Positions 40,829-50,075 of a stretch of 64,000 bases of DNA are shown here, piece by piece. Under the pieces are notes generated by a model. The model had not been told where the DNA came from and did not search any database. It worked only from the letters and a program-made list of their open reading frames with translations. The number at the start of each line of letters is the position of its first letter. Position 1 is the first letter of the stretch. Origin of the DNA: Bacteroidaceae bacterium (lineage in GTDB: Bacteria > Bacteroidota > Bacteroidia > Bacteroidales > Bacteroidaceae); the NCBI GenBank assembly GCA_017560125.1, contig JAFYOS010000006.1:1-64000 (forward strand), given 5' to 3'. The position numbers and the translations under genes are program-made.

Positions 40829-42958
40829 TTAGAAATAGAGGTATCTGTTATCAACAATCTCTGTTTTCTCGTAGAGGTCGTTCATGAAGCGTGATGCACC
40901 GCGCTGACCGAATGTCTTGAGTGCGTCCTGCTCTTTCTGTGCATTGTATTCGCCACCCTTAGAATTCTTAGCGATAAGGCGAATTACATATACACCGCCG
41001 TTACCCTTGATGGGAGCGCTTACTGCACCGTTCTCCAAGCCGGCAACTGCTGCGCAGATAGCGGGCTCGCTTGCCGATGTAAGACCGATGTATGCGGGAG
41101 CGCTGAAGGTGATGTGCTTAACTGTGTCGCACTTTACGTTAGCGGTGCTTGCCACAGCCTCGAACTTCTTGCCAGTGAGCTCGGCGATAATCTTCTCGGC
41201 CTTCTTGTCGTTAACAATTTCGTTACGCAAGGGAGCTGCTGCATCCTCCATTGACATGTAACCCTTCTCGTTGATGTCGGTGAGTGCTACAACCAACAGG
41301 TTGTCGTTCTCGCCACACTCGTACAAGGGTGATACCTCGCCGGGCTTAGCAACTGTGAATATCCACTTGAGTGTCTCGCGTGTACCGTTCTGGTTGGCAA
41401 TCTTGTGGTTCGATGTGTAGATGTTGTTCTGTGTGAGCACGCGGTAGCCATACTCCTCGGCGTTCTTCTCGAGCTCCTCGATGTTCTTGCTCTTTGATAC
41501 GAACTCGCTGAACTTGTTGTATGCATCGCTGTATGTCTCGCTGCTGAACTCAGCCTCGCGCTTGATTACTGCAACGTGGTATTTCTCTACATCGTTCTTC
41601 TTGTCAGTTACCTGGTAGATGATCTTAACGGGTGAAGCCTCCAAGCTCAATACGTTGTACTCGCCCTTCTTTGCAGCGAAGATGCTTTTAAGGAATGTAG
41701 CGTTTACGCCGTCAACCATCATACCCTCGTACTGTGCAGATGTAAGCCAAATCTCGTTGCCATCCTGCTCATATTTCTTTGCAATCTCGGCGAAGTCGCT
41801 ACCGCCCTTGAGCGCTGTAACGATGCTGTCGGCAAGAGCCTCTGTAGCCTCGGGTGTTGCGGCTGCAACTGCGAGCTGGCGATATTTGATGCTGTCTGCT
41901 ACTGTTGACTTGCCAAGCACCTTGAATGTGGTGTATGAGTCGTCAGCCTGGTTGTAGATGGGAGCAACAACTGTGTTAACCTCTGTCTCGTCGAGACGTA
42001 CTGCTACCTCCTCGGGATAGCTCTCCTTCTTCCATGCTACAGCAGAGTAGGGTACCATGCTGCTTGCCTGACGAAGAATCTGAGCGTAGTCAGCGTCCTC
42101 GGCCTTGAGCATCTCGGCATACTCGCTGAGCTCCTTGTTAAGCTCGGCACGGTCGGCCTCGCTGGGAGTAACGCGGTAGCTTACGTATTTGATGTCGCGG
42201 CTCTCGGCATACTGCTTGTACTGCTCCTTGTTCTTGTTGTAGAGCGCTTTCACCTCGGCGTCGCTTACAGAAACCTCTGTGTCGGCCATTGCCGAGTAGG
42301 GGTAAGCTGCAATCTCAACATCGTAAGATGCGTTGTTTGCCTCGAAATTGCTCTGTGCTGCAACCGAGTTCGACACGAATGAGTTGAGGATGAGCATCTG
42401 ATACTTGTATGCGAGTGCGTTGTCGGTGATTGTCTTCTCGATGAACTTCCAATAGTCGTACATGCCTTTGTAGTTCTGAACGAACTGTGCGTTGTCCTTG
42501 TTCTGGTCGTACTGTACGAGGAAGTTGTCGAGGATAGTCTTGTCGAAATTACCCTGCTCGTTGCGGAAGGGAGTCTGCTGAAGGATGGGATCCTGACCGG
42601 CGCTTACGATGTCCTGCAACTCGGCAACAGAAACTGTAAGACCGATTTTCTCGGCTTCAGCCTTGATGATGTGGTTGCGAACATATGTCTGCCATACTTC
42701 GTCCTTAACCTGGTTCAATTCCTCCTCGCTGAGAGCATTTGTGTTTCTGAGGAATTTTACAATCTCAGAATACTCTTCATACATTTTCTGGTAGTCTGTG
42801 GCAAGTACCTCTTCGCCATTAACACTTCCAACTGTTTGTGAGCCCTGATGCGGCTGGAGAATTCTCCATGCATCGCCCAATACGAATGCAGCCAATGCGA
42901 CGCCCACGAATATGATGAGTGTGGGGCCCATGTTGCGCAACTTTTGTAATGTAGCCAT
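40829..42958 (-). CDS. ppiD: PpiD-like periplasmic SurA-N/parvulin folding factor
   Basis: A 709-residue inner-membrane-anchored chaperone/isomerase for exported proteins. A single N-terminal helix (LIIFVGVALAAFVLGDAW) anchors it. The SurA-N-like region follows (SVNGEEVLATDYQKMYEEYS, EVWQTYVRNHIIKAEAEKIG, DPILQQTPFRNEQGNFDKTI). Parvulin-like segments lie around residues 340-480 and 560-690 (TALKGGSDFAEIAKKYEQDG; APIKGNGGVYVIRL). Its length agrees with Bacteroidota PpiD. A reverse TAACTTTG box lies at 43018-43025. In related genomes this gene often follows the lptC/CNNM operon; here an alpha/beta hydrolase gene lies between. Confidence 0.9.
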   Translation of the reverse strand: MATLQKLRNMGPTLIIFVGVALAAFVLGDAWRILQPHQGSQTVGSVNGEEVLATDYQKMYEEYSEIVKFLRNTNALSEEELNQVKDEVWQTYVRNHIIKAEAEKIGLTVSVAELQDIVSAGQDPILQQTPFRNEQGNFDKTILDNFLVQYDQNKDNAQFVQNYKGMYDYWKFIEKTITDNALAYKYQMLILNSFVSNSVAAQSNFEANNASYDVEIAAYPYSAMADTEVSVSDAEVKALYNKNKEQYKQYAESRDIKYVSYRVTPSEADRAELNKELSEYAEMLKAEDADYAQILRQASSMVPYSAVAWKKESYPEEVAVRLDETEVNTVVAPIYNQADDSYTTFKVLGKSTVADSIKYRQLAVAAATPEATEALADSIVTALKGGSDFAEIAKKYEQDGNEIWLTSAQYEGMMVDGVNATFLKSIFAAKKGEYNVLSLEASPVKIIYQVTDKKNDVEKYHVAVIKREAEFSSETYSDAYNKFSEFVSKSKNIEELEKNAEEYGYRVLTQNNIYTSNHKIANQNGTRETLKWIFTVAKPGEVSPLYECGENDNLLVVALTDINEKGYMSMEDAAAPLRNEIVNDKKAEKIIAELTGKKFEAVASTANVKCDTVKHITFSAPAYIGLTSASEPAICAAVAGLENGAVSAPIKGNGGVYVIRLIAKNSKGGEYNAQKEQDALKTFGQRGASRFMNDLYEKTEIVDNRYLYF

Positions 42959-43017
42959 AATTTAAGATATGTTTTTTATTGTTTTTTTATTTATTTCTTT
43001 TTCTGAACAAACGCCGA

Positions 43018-43025
43018 CAAAGTTA
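43018..43025 (-). promoter_or_regulatory. Promoter box of ppiD
   Basis: Reverse TAACTTTG about 60 bases before the ppiD ATG. No TTG at the usual spacing. Confidence 0.45.
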
Positions 43026-43199
43026 CAAAATTGCTTTGATATTTTTGCTTTTTTATTGCAATAAGTTACTGCAGTTTGCTAAAAAAATAGGCCTGTTTGC
43101 GGTTTTTTTCTTCGGTGAGCGCTGTTTGCAGAGCCTATTGCTTGCGTTTTGCGTGCCAATGCGTTGGTTTTCTGCGTTGCAATAGTGGTGTACGCTATG

Positions 43200-44558
43200 C
43201 TATTTTATGCTGTTTATCCACTTTGCAATGTCGTTGAGCACCTCCGGTGATATAGTTTCTTCGATGGTGCCGTAGCCAAGTGCTGTAGTCTGTGTGCAGT
43301 GCTGGAACATGTGGTTCAGGCCGTCGTACTCCTTTATCAGGTGCTTGTTGCCTTTTCCGAGGTTTTTCTCTATGATGGGCAGATTATCCTTGCTCAATAT
43401 CTGCATGTCCAGACTGCCGTTAATGGCCATTACTGGACAGGTGGTCTTGCGTATTGCTTTTCGGGGGTTGTAGCCAAGGAACCATGTGAACCATTCGTCG
43501 CCGTAGGTGATACACTTTTCCAGGTTGGCCTTCAGACTGTTAGGCAGCGATAACTTGTTCTTTGTGCATAGTGCTTCAATGTAGGCGGTTTTGTCCTCTA
43601 TGCTTTTACCTTTTACCCTGTCTTTATACACGATTCGTAGTGCGGTGGCATAGTGGTCGGCATACTCTTTAGTCCCCTCTTGCTGTTGCATGATGGCTCT
43701 GTTTTGCCCTACAATGACGTCTATTCCATTGGCGGCACCGCCGGCCAACGATACGATGAAATCGGCGCTCTTGTCGGCTGCCATCATGAAGGCTATGGTG
43801 CCGCCTTCGCTGTGGCCCAATACGCCTATCTTGCCGAATTTGTAGAGGTTACGTATGTAAGCAATTCCCGCTTTTGCATCAGCAAGGTTGTTCATGGTGG
43901 TGATGCCTTTTGCCGAGCCTTTCGATTTGCCGACACCTCTGTCGTCGTATCTGAGCGATGCTATTCCGTTCCGGGCCAAGTAGTCGGCAATGACATGGAA
44001 CGGCTTGTGACCATATATGGTTTCGTTGCGGTCTTGTGAGCCGCTGCCGGTTACCATCAGGACGATGGGTGTCGTTTTGTCGCCGTTGTAATTCACGGGG
44101 TATGTAAGGGTGCCGGATAGCTCCACCCCTTCGGCCTCGTTGCAGAAGAGCACCTCTTCGGTTGTGTAATTAAACGGCGGTACGGGTGTCTGCGGTCTGC
44201 TCAGTTCTATTTGTCCTGCTTTCAGGTTCAACGGCAGGGCAATGCCGTTCTGGGTGAATGTGCCTTCGATGCTTTCGCCCGACAGCTTGCGGCCTTTGTA
44301 TGTAGCCTTCAGCGGGGCAATCGATATGCTCAGGCTGTCCGCGTCATTCTTCATCAACGACACGGGGATGTTTTTCGCGCCCTGCTCGGGGATGTCCATT
44401 GTGCAGGTCTGCTTGCCATCGGCCTGTGTCTTTATATTGAAACTGATATTCAGCTTGCTTTTGCCAATGCTGATTGCGCCCGACCAACTGCGTGATTGTG
44501 CTTGGACTGCGATGCATGTGATGGTTGCAATTAAAAACAATAGAGGTGTACGTTTCAT
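43200..44558 (-). CDS. Exported alpha/beta hydrolase
   Basis: A 452-residue periplasmic or surface enzyme with a signal peptide (KRTPLLFLIATITCIAVQAQ). Residues about 25-140 form a beta-rich N-terminal domain (GAISIGKSKLNISFNI, SIEGTFTQNGIALPLNLKAG) seen on Bacteroidota esterases. The hydrolase domain has the oxyanion region VLMVTGSGSQDRNETIYGHK, SLRYDDRGVGKSKG, nucleophile elbow GVLGHSEGGTIAFMMA, acid NGSLDMQ and the His motif YDGLNHMFQ. The triad Ser-Asp-His is therefore complete. The substrate is unknown; peptides or acyl esters are the usual candidates. It lies between ppiD and the CNNM gene, in the same orientation. Confidence 0.88.
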   Translation of the reverse strand: MKRTPLLFLIATITCIAVQAQSRSWSGAISIGKSKLNISFNIKTQADGKQTCTMDIPEQGAKNIPVSLMKNDADSLSISIAPLKATYKGRKLSGESIEGTFTQNGIALPLNLKAGQIELSRPQTPVPPFNYTTEEVLFCNEAEGVELSGTLTYPVNYNGDKTTPIVLMVTGSGSQDRNETIYGHKPFHVIADYLARNGIASLRYDDRGVGKSKGSAKGITTMNNLADAKAGIAYIRNLYKFGKIGVLGHSEGGTIAFMMAADKSADFIVSLAGGAANGIDVIVGQNRAIMQQQEGTKEYADHYATALRIVYKDRVKGKSIEDKTAYIEALCTKNKLSLPNSLKANLEKCITYGDEWFTWFLGYNPRKAIRKTTCPVMAINGSLDMQILSKDNLPIIEKNLGKGNKHLIKEYDGLNHMFQHCTQTTALGYGTIEETISPEVLNDIAKWINSIK

Positions 44559-44638
44559 AGTAGTGGGTGGTGCTTAATGCATATAGGCTTCATTACCGTG
44601 ATGAAGCCTATGCGCCTGTTATCCCCGAATGGGGCAGT

Positions 44639-45904
44639 TTATTCTATGATTTTCAGTTTGACGAGCTCTATTTTAGTGCTGCGCTTCTTCAGTATCTTGA
44701 ACTGGTATTTACCAATGGTTATGGTTTCGTTCAGTTGTGGGAAGCTCTGGTGGTACGACAATATCATGCCTCCAAGCGTCTGGTATTCGTCCGATTCGGG
44801 CAGTTCAAGGTTGAATTGCTCGTTTATTCTCTCCACTTCGAGGCGTCCCGACAGGTGATATTCGCTGTCGCTTATCTTTGTAGCCTCGTGGTTGGTGTTG
44901 TCGTGCTCGTCCTCTATCTCGCCAATGATTTCTTCGAGCAGGTCTTCGAGCGATATGATACCCGATGTTCCTCCGAATTCATCGACAACGGCGGCGAGTG
45001 TCTTCTTCTGCTGCATCAGTGTGCGCATTAGTTTCTGTGCCGACAGGGTTTCGGGGACTATCGGCATGCGGCATATCTGTTTTTGCCATTCGCGGGCGTT
45101 GCGGAATAGCTCCGATGAGTGGATGTAGCCTATGATGTTATCGATGTTTTCCTTATATACGATGATTTTTGAGTGGCCCGACTCGATGAATTGCTGTTTC
45201 AGTTCCTCGAGCGATGTATTCAGCTCCACTGCCCATACCTCGGTGCGGGGCACGAAGCAGTCGCGTACGCGGATATCGGAAAAATCGAGCGCGTTCTGGA
45301 ATATCCTCACGTCGTTGTCGATGGTCTCTTCGTCGTCCTTGGCATTCTCTATGGAGCTCTGTATCAGGTGTGTAAGCTCCATTTTGCTGAATGTGGTGTC
45401 GCGCACCTCCTTGTTTATTTTTATATTGAATAGGCGCATTATGAGGCATGCGAGCCATGTGGTGAAGCGTGCAAGGGGGTAGAGCAGCACGTAGAACAGG
45501 AATGTGGGCATGGCAAATCGCTTCATGGTGCTGTTCGGGTTTATGCGGAACAGTGCCTTGGGGACGAATTCGCCGGTGATGATGATGATGATTGTGGATA
45601 TCACGGTTTGCAGCAACAGCTGTACCGACGGTGTGTCGTTCAGCGTTGCCAATATGGTGCTGTTCAACAGGTTGGCCATCAATATACCATATATTACAAG
45701 CACTATGTTGTTGCCCACGAGCAGGCTCGACACAAAATTGTTGCTGTTGCGATAAAATTTGTCGAGTATGCGCGAGGTGACGGTCTTGTTGTTCATATCA
45801 ATCTCCATGCGGAATTTGTTTGAAGCAACAAAGGCTATTTCCATTCCCGAGAATAGTGCCGAGAATATTATGATAATTATAAGCGATATGATGGTTGTTG
45901 TCAT
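44639..45904 (-). CDS. CNNM/CBS-domain membrane protein (HlyC/CorC family)
   Basis: A 421-residue inner-membrane protein. The CNNM domain with about four helices covers residues 1-160 (IIFSALFSGMEIAFVASNKF, LVGNNIVLVIYGILMANLL, ITGEFVPKALFRINP). A CBS pair follows at about 205-325 (VPRTEVWAVELNTSLEELKQ, VVDEFGGTSGIISLEDLLEE), then a C-terminal CorC_HlyC domain (LSGRLEVERINEQFNLELPE). Family members are linked to Mg/Co transport; in Bacteroidota a relative, GldE, is tied to gliding/secretion. The ATG overlaps the lptC stop by 4 bases, so translation is probably coupled. Confidence 0.92.
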   Translation of the reverse strand: MTTTIISLIIIIIFSALFSGMEIAFVASNKFRMEIDMNNKTVTSRILDKFYRNSNNFVSSLLVGNNIVLVIYGILMANLLNSTILATLNDTPSVQLLLQTVISTIIIIITGEFVPKALFRINPNSTMKRFAMPTFLFYVLLYPLARFTTWLACLIMRLFNIKINKEVRDTTFSKMELTHLIQSSIENAKDDEETIDNDVRIFQNALDFSDIRVRDCFVPRTEVWAVELNTSLEELKQQFIESGHSKIIVYKENIDNIIGYIHSSELFRNAREWQKQICRMPIVPETLSAQKLMRTLMQQKKTLAAVVDEFGGTSGIISLEDLLEEIIGEIEDEHDNTNHEATKISDSEYHLSGRLEVERINEQFNLELPESDEYQTLGGMILSYHQSFPQLNETITIGKYQFKILKKRSTKIELVKLKIIE

Positions 45905-46458
45905 TGTTTGTCTTCGATGATGTAGATTCCCTCGGTCGAGAGTATCTGCCAGTTGGTCAGCTCCTGGTTGGAGCGGAAACCTATACCTGTTGTAACTTGG
46001 TCTTCTTGTTCTATCTTAATGAATTTGTCGGAGTATATCTCTCCTGTTTCCTGATTCCAAAAGAGCAGGTCGGTGAAGAAACGTTCGTTCTTCTGGTTTT
46101 TTATATCGACATTGCCTATCAGTTTCCACAGCTTCATGTCGCTGAAGAAATAGGCGGTGTCGCTTTTTATGGTAGCCTCTATATTCAGGCTGTCGTCATA
46201 TTTTTCGAGGTAAGCACCCTTTTCGAATGCCCAGTGCTTGGGGCGGCGCTTCTCGTAAATGTGCCACTCTTCGGCCTCAATCTTGTAGCTGATGCGTCCC
46301 GAGTCGCTGATGAGTGTGGTTACTCCATATGTGCTCAAATAGGCAATGGAGTCGGGCTCTTCAATCGATGCTTTGACGTTTTTTTTGTCGTCCGAGCACG
46401 AGAAAAGAAAAAACAGTACAACAATCGCCTGTAAAGCGATTGTTGTACTGTTGCTCAT
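45901..46458 (-). CDS. lptC: LPS export ABC transporter periplasmic protein LptC
   Basis: A 185-residue lipoprotein. The signal region SNSTTIALQAIVVLFFLFSC ends in a lipobox Cys; the mature part has TYGVTTLISDSGRISYKIEA, EEWHIYEKRRPKHWAFEKGA, KSDTAYFFSDMKLWKLIGNV and a beta-jellyroll typical of LptC, with GDTGEIYSDKFIKI-like strands at the end. It bridges LptBFG and LptA in lipopolysaccharide transport. I choose ATG 46458, eight bases after the TPR stop, as the lipoprotein signal starts there; an upstream ATG at 46488 would overlap the TPR gene. Codons 3 to about 19 form a perfect 17-bp hairpin followed by T-rich codons, a terminator shape inside the gene. Confidence 0.88.
   Translation of the reverse strand: MSNSTTIALQAIVVLFFLFSCSDDKKNVKASIEEPDSIAYLSTYGVTTLISDSGRISYKIEAEEWHIYEKRRPKHWAFEKGAYLEKYDDSLNIEATIKSDTAYFFSDMKLWKLIGNVDIKNQKNERFFTDLLFWNQETGEIYSDKFIKIEQEDQVTTGIGFRSNQELTNWQILSTEGIYIIEDKQ
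46402..46452 (-). terminator. Terminator-shaped hairpin inside the start of lptC
   Basis: On the reverse strand AACAGTACAACAATCGC (46436-46452) pairs perfectly with GCGATTGTTGTACTGTT (46412-46428) around seven bases, followed by TTTTTCTTTTC. It begins 14 bases after the TPR stop and 4 bases after the lptC ATG ends. Confidence 0.8.
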
Positions 46459-46465
46459 TATGTTC

Positions 46466-47893
46466 TTAACGAATTGTAGTTCTTTCATTTATCCATCCAC
46501 CGATTGTGATTGCCTGACCTTTGCTGTAGCCAAGGAAGAAGAGGTCTTCTATCTTGGGAGTGTGTGTGCTGTATGCACCGTACATTTTTTGTACTTCGTT
46601 TGCTACCGAGGGGTCAACGGCCTTAGCCTTGTTCAGTTTGTCGAGTACTGCAAAGTATGTACACTTGTTGAGTGTAGCATTGTCGCCCCAGTTGGGAGCT
46701 GCTGCGTAGCACTGTGCAATGAGGATGTAGGGAGCACCATACTTCGAGTTCAGCTCGATAGCCTTCAAAGCATATTCGCGTGCCTTGGCATATTTTTTGA
46801 GGCTGTAGTTGGCAACACCGGCTTTGTAGCACATCTCGGCCTTGTTGGTAACACTGCTCTCGAGCTCGATAGCCTGGTCGAACAACTCCATAGCCTTGTC
46901 TGTCTCACCCTTCTTGAAGTAGCGGAAACCTACACCCATAGCTGCCTTTGCAGTGGGGTTGATTGCGAGTGCGTACTCCGAAGCCGAGAGGTACGCGTCC
47001 TCGTTGGTACACTTCAGCATACTCATCACCGAGATTACCTTGTTCAAGTAATCGATGTTCTCTTTGTTCTCCTCGATTTTGGGTGCGTAGATAGTGTCGA
47101 GATCCTGGCACGATGCGGCTCCACTGTTGATGAAGTATGCATCGATGTTGCTACGTGCGATGCGGGCTGCGTCAATCATCTTGCCGTAACCGTCAGCGCG
47201 TACGCTGTCTTTGGGGTCGGTTGTCTCTTTGTATCGGTTGTTGTAGAACTCGATTCTCTCGTTGTATTTGTCGAGAACCTCTACTACATAAGTAGATGCA
47301 TCGAGGTAGTCCTGAATGATCTGCTCTCCGTGGCCGGCCTTGTTAGCCTTGTACTTCTGTGCAGACATCTTCATGAACTGCTGTGTGATGATGTACTCAG
47401 ACTGGCCCTTCTCCATGTTAACCGATTTTGCCAGCATGTTGTAAGCCGAGTCGAGCGATGCCTTGGGTACGTAAGATACGTAAGCCAATGCACGTTTACC
47501 AAGAACGGCACCTGCCGACAGAGGAGTCTTTGTGATCTCCTGGAGCTTGTCGATGTACTTTATCTGCTGGTCATATACAGCCATCAATTCGTTTGTATAT
47601 TCAGCCTTCTTCTCAGCCTCTGTTGTAGCTGCGATAAGAGCCTTGAGCAGCTGCTCGCCCTTGGTGTATGTGTCAACGCGTGCTACGGGGTAGTCGGTGA
47701 ACACTTTTTTCCATTCGGGATATGCAGCAGCATAGTTCTTGTTCTGCAGGTTCACGTTGTAGAGCGAAATTGCTTCGATACACTTGATACTGTCCTCTCC
47801 CTGACCGAATCGATATGCGTTTGTGATACCATTCTGCGCGAATGTGCCGATGGCAACAAACAGCGATGCAATTAAAAGAAATTGTTTTTTCAT
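46466..47893 (-). CDS. Exported TPR-repeat protein
   Basis: A 475-residue protein with signal peptide (KKQFLLIASLFVAIGTFAQ). After an N-terminal region with IEAISLYNVNLQNKNYAAAY it contains tetratricopeptide repeats, clearest near residues 300-390: AAMGVGFRYFKKGETDKAME, LFDQAIELESSVTNKAEMCY, KAGVANYSLKKYAKAREYAL. It is probably periplasmic. In Bacteroidales a gene of this type lies between an outer-membrane barrel gene and lptC, as here, which suggests a role in envelope assembly. Its stop lies 8 bases before the lptC ATG. Confidence 0.85.
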   Translation of the reverse strand: MKKQFLLIASLFVAIGTFAQNGITNAYRFGQGEDSIKCIEAISLYNVNLQNKNYAAAYPEWKKVFTDYPVARVDTYTKGEQLLKALIAATTEAEKKAEYTNELMAVYDQQIKYIDKLQEITKTPLSAGAVLGKRALAYVSYVPKASLDSAYNMLAKSVNMEKGQSEYIITQQFMKMSAQKYKANKAGHGEQIIQDYLDASTYVVEVLDKYNERIEFYNNRYKETTDPKDSVRADGYGKMIDAARIARSNIDAYFINSGAASCQDLDTIYAPKIEENKENIDYLNKVISVMSMLKCTNEDAYLSASEYALAINPTAKAAMGVGFRYFKKGETDKAMELFDQAIELESSVTNKAEMCYKAGVANYSLKKYAKAREYALKAIELNSKYGAPYILIAQCYAAAPNWGDNATLNKCTYFAVLDKLNKAKAVDPSVANEVQKMYGAYSTHTPKIEDLFFLGYSKGQAITIGGWINERTTIR

Positions 47894-47912
47894 GATAAGG
47901 TTATAGTGTTAA

Positions 47913-49199
47913 TTAGTTTACTTTCGACTTGAAGAACCAGAATTCGTTGAATGTGATACCTACGTTTATGCGCAGGTATGTTTCGGTAATCATGCCCTCT
48001 GTCTTGGGGTCTATGCGTACGAATTGTCCCGAAATGTTAAGCAGGCTTCGGTTGTTGTTCATGTTGCTTGTGCTTGTCATGGGCATTGTGAAACCGAGGC
48101 TGACGCCATACTCCTCGCAACCTTTCTTGCCGTTGAATTCGGTGTAGGGCTGTGCGTAGTAAAGGCCGGCGCGATAGCGTGTGCGTTTCAATATGTTGCG
48201 CGATACTATATTGGGGAAGTACTCTGCGCCCAATGATATTTTGCTGCGGTCGCAACCTGCGTTGTCACCGAAGAACGACGAGTCGCCCCATTTCTCCAGT
48301 GTGTAGTCTGCACCGAATGTCCATTTGCTGATGGTATATGTGGCACCCACGCCTATTTTGTGGGGCAGCTTGAATGCGTTGTCGTATGCGGTAGTGTCGC
48401 TATATTCGGCTGTGCCGCTTGTTATTTTGCGCTCAATGAGCTTTGCGTCGGCGTTAAGGTCGTGGCCCAGTGAATATACAGCTCCTACAGTGATATTCTG
48501 CTTCTCGGACAACTGCTTGCTGTACTGAAGACCGAAATCGAGCTTGTAGTTCGAAACGTTTATGCTATACTGACGTGTTCTGTTACTTATGTTGTTGTCA
48601 GTGAATTCGTTGCTTATGTTGTGAGTGATGTCGCCATAGAGATACGATGCCATGACACCGAGCGACAGGTTGTTGGTGATGCCCACACCCAACGACATGA
48701 AGGGCTGTGTGAGTCCACCTGTTCCGTTGTATTTGTATATGCTGCTGAATGAGCCGTTTGCGTCGCCGTCGGGGCTCAGAATGGTTTCGTTTGTGCTGAA
48801 CGAGTATCCTACATTCGAGTAGGGTAGAATACCCATGGCAAAACCGATGTTCTTTTTCAAGCGGAAGCCCATGACAAGGTAGTCGAAGCTGGCATTTCTT
48901 GCATTTATTTTTACGCCGTTTTCTTTGAAATTGCCATTTTGCAGCGAGAAACCTCCTTCGAATATCATGGTTGTGCTATCGGCGCTCGACAGCGATGCCG
49001 GGTTCAAGAGGTTAATGTAGCTTTTATTGCGCAGTGCATAGCCCAAACCACCCATCTGTCGGTTCACCGCCAGGTTTTGGTCGGACAATGTGCCAAGGCC
49101 GAAACGTGAATAGGGTGAATTTATTCCGTTTTCGGCGAATGAAATAGTTACGAATGAAAGAGCTAATACAATGAATAGTAGTCTTTTATATAATGCCAT
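47913..49199 (-). CDS. Outer-membrane beta-barrel protein
   Basis: A 428-residue protein with signal peptide (YKRLLFIVLALSFVTISFAE). The mature start NGINSPYSRFGLGTLSDQNL, then MGGLGYALRNKSYINLLNPA and SLSSADSTTMIFEGGFSLQN, is a known opening of Bacteroidota FadL/OmpP1-like barrels. Alternating amphipathic strands run to the C-terminus (LRINVGITFNEFWFFKSKVN, with aromatic residues near the end). The cargo is unknown. It starts within the last codons of coaX (14-base overlap) and is followed 19 bases later by the TPR gene. Confidence 0.87.
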   Translation of the reverse strand: MALYKRLLFIVLALSFVTISFAENGINSPYSRFGLGTLSDQNLAVNRQMGGLGYALRNKSYINLLNPASLSSADSTTMIFEGGFSLQNGNFKENGVKINARNASFDYLVMGFRLKKNIGFAMGILPYSNVGYSFSTNETILSPDGDANGSFSSIYKYNGTGGLTQPFMSLGVGITNNLSLGVMASYLYGDITHNISNEFTDNNISNRTRQYSINVSNYKLDFGLQYSKQLSEKQNITVGAVYSLGHDLNADAKLIERKITSGTAEYSDTTAYDNAFKLPHKIGVGATYTISKWTFGADYTLEKWGDSSFFGDNAGCDRSKISLGAEYFPNIVSRNILKRTRYRAGLYYAQPYTEFNGKKGCEEYGVSLGFTMPMTSTSNMNNNRSLLNISGQFVRIDPKTEGMITETYLRINVGITFNEFWFFKSKVN

Positions 49200-49914
49200 G
49201 GTTTTTCAATATTCGGTTAAGTCCTTTCAAGACAAGAAACTCGTCCGCAAAGATGCAACTTTTTATGTTATAAATCAAAGATTTTTGGTCTCCACCAGTT
49301 AAAAAAATCAAAACAGAGGGATATTTTTCCTTTATTTCGGAAATGTAGCCCTCAATTTCGTGGCATATGCCGCGTATTACTCCGCTTCGAATGGCTGTTT
49401 CGGTGTTGTATCCCAGCCACGGGGTGTCGCCGGTGGCGGTTACCAATGGCAATTTGCCGGTATGTTCGTGGAGCGAGGCGAGTCGCATATTTATTCCGGG
49501 AGCGATGTTACCACCGTGGTAGTTACCCTCTGCGTCGAGGAAATCGTATGTTATTGCGCTGCCTGCATCTATGACAAGTATATCCCTTCCGGGTGCTTCG
49601 CCCTGTGCGCCTACAACGGCTGCCACGCGGTCGGCTCCCAATGTGTGGGGCGTCTTGTATAGTATTTTTATGGGTAGGGGCATGGTGGTGCCGAATCGGA
49701 TATATCCGCAGGGGTGGCTTTTTAGCAGCCTCTCTATGTTTTCGGGTATTTCGATGACAGACGAAACAATGGCTTTTTCTATCTTGTATTCAGCGAACCA
49801 ACGGTCGAGTATCTCTGTATCGCTATACTCTCCTTTATGGAATTCCATCATTGTTTCGCCATTGAATATGGCCGATTTGTAACTGCTGTTCCCTATGTCG
49901 ATTATCAGATTCAA
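49186..49914 (-). CDS. coaX: Type III pantothenate kinase
   Basis: A 242-residue cytosolic enzyme phosphorylating pantothenate, first step of coenzyme A synthesis. NLIIDIGNSSYKSAIFNGE is the phosphate-binding start of the ASKHA fold; TPHTLGADRVAAVVGA and LVIDAGSAITYDFLD with GGNIAPGINMRLASLHEHTG carry the catalytic Asp and the pantothenate site, and FLTGGDQ is near the end. Length is typical. It heads the coaX - barrel - TPR - lptC - CNNM operon. A reverse TAATTTTG box lies at 49945-49952. Confidence 0.95.
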   Translation of the reverse strand: MNLIIDIGNSSYKSAIFNGETMMEFHKGEYSDTEILDRWFAEYKIEKAIVSSVIEIPENIERLLKSHPCGYIRFGTTMPLPIKILYKTPHTLGADRVAAVVGAQGEAPGRDILVIDAGSAITYDFLDAEGNYHGGNIAPGINMRLASLHEHTGKLPLVTATGDTPWLGYNTETAIRSGVIRGICHEIEGYISEIKEKYPSVLIFLTGGDQKSLIYNIKSCIFADEFLVLKGLNRILKNHGII

Positions 49915-49944
49915 TGCTCTTGTATATAAATATCAAACGCGGTG

Positions 49945-49952
49945 CAAAATTA
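49945..49952 (-). promoter_or_regulatory. Promoter box of the coaX-lptC operon
   Basis: Reverse-strand TAATTTTG, 30 bases before the coaX ATG. Confidence 0.5.
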
Positions 49953-50021
49953 CACATATTTTTCGAGATTTCTCTTTGAACTGCGATATTTTATATGCGT
50001 ATGCCCTGCTGTCGGGTAATA

Positions 50022-50062
50022 AAAATGATGGGAAGCAGAATTATTCTGCTTCCCATCATTTT
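50022..50062 (-). terminator. Terminator after the acyl-CoA synthetase gene
   Basis: AAAATGATGGGAAGCAGAA (50022-50040) pairs perfectly with TTCTGCTTCCCATCATTTT (50044-50062) around three bases; it separates the reverse synthetase gene from coaX. Confidence 0.9.
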
Positions 50063-50075
50063 ATTTGGTGCTCTA

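Noticed and set aside
46346..47875. 509-codon forward frame
   Set aside because: Antisense to the TPR gene with Cys/Val-rich shadow composition.
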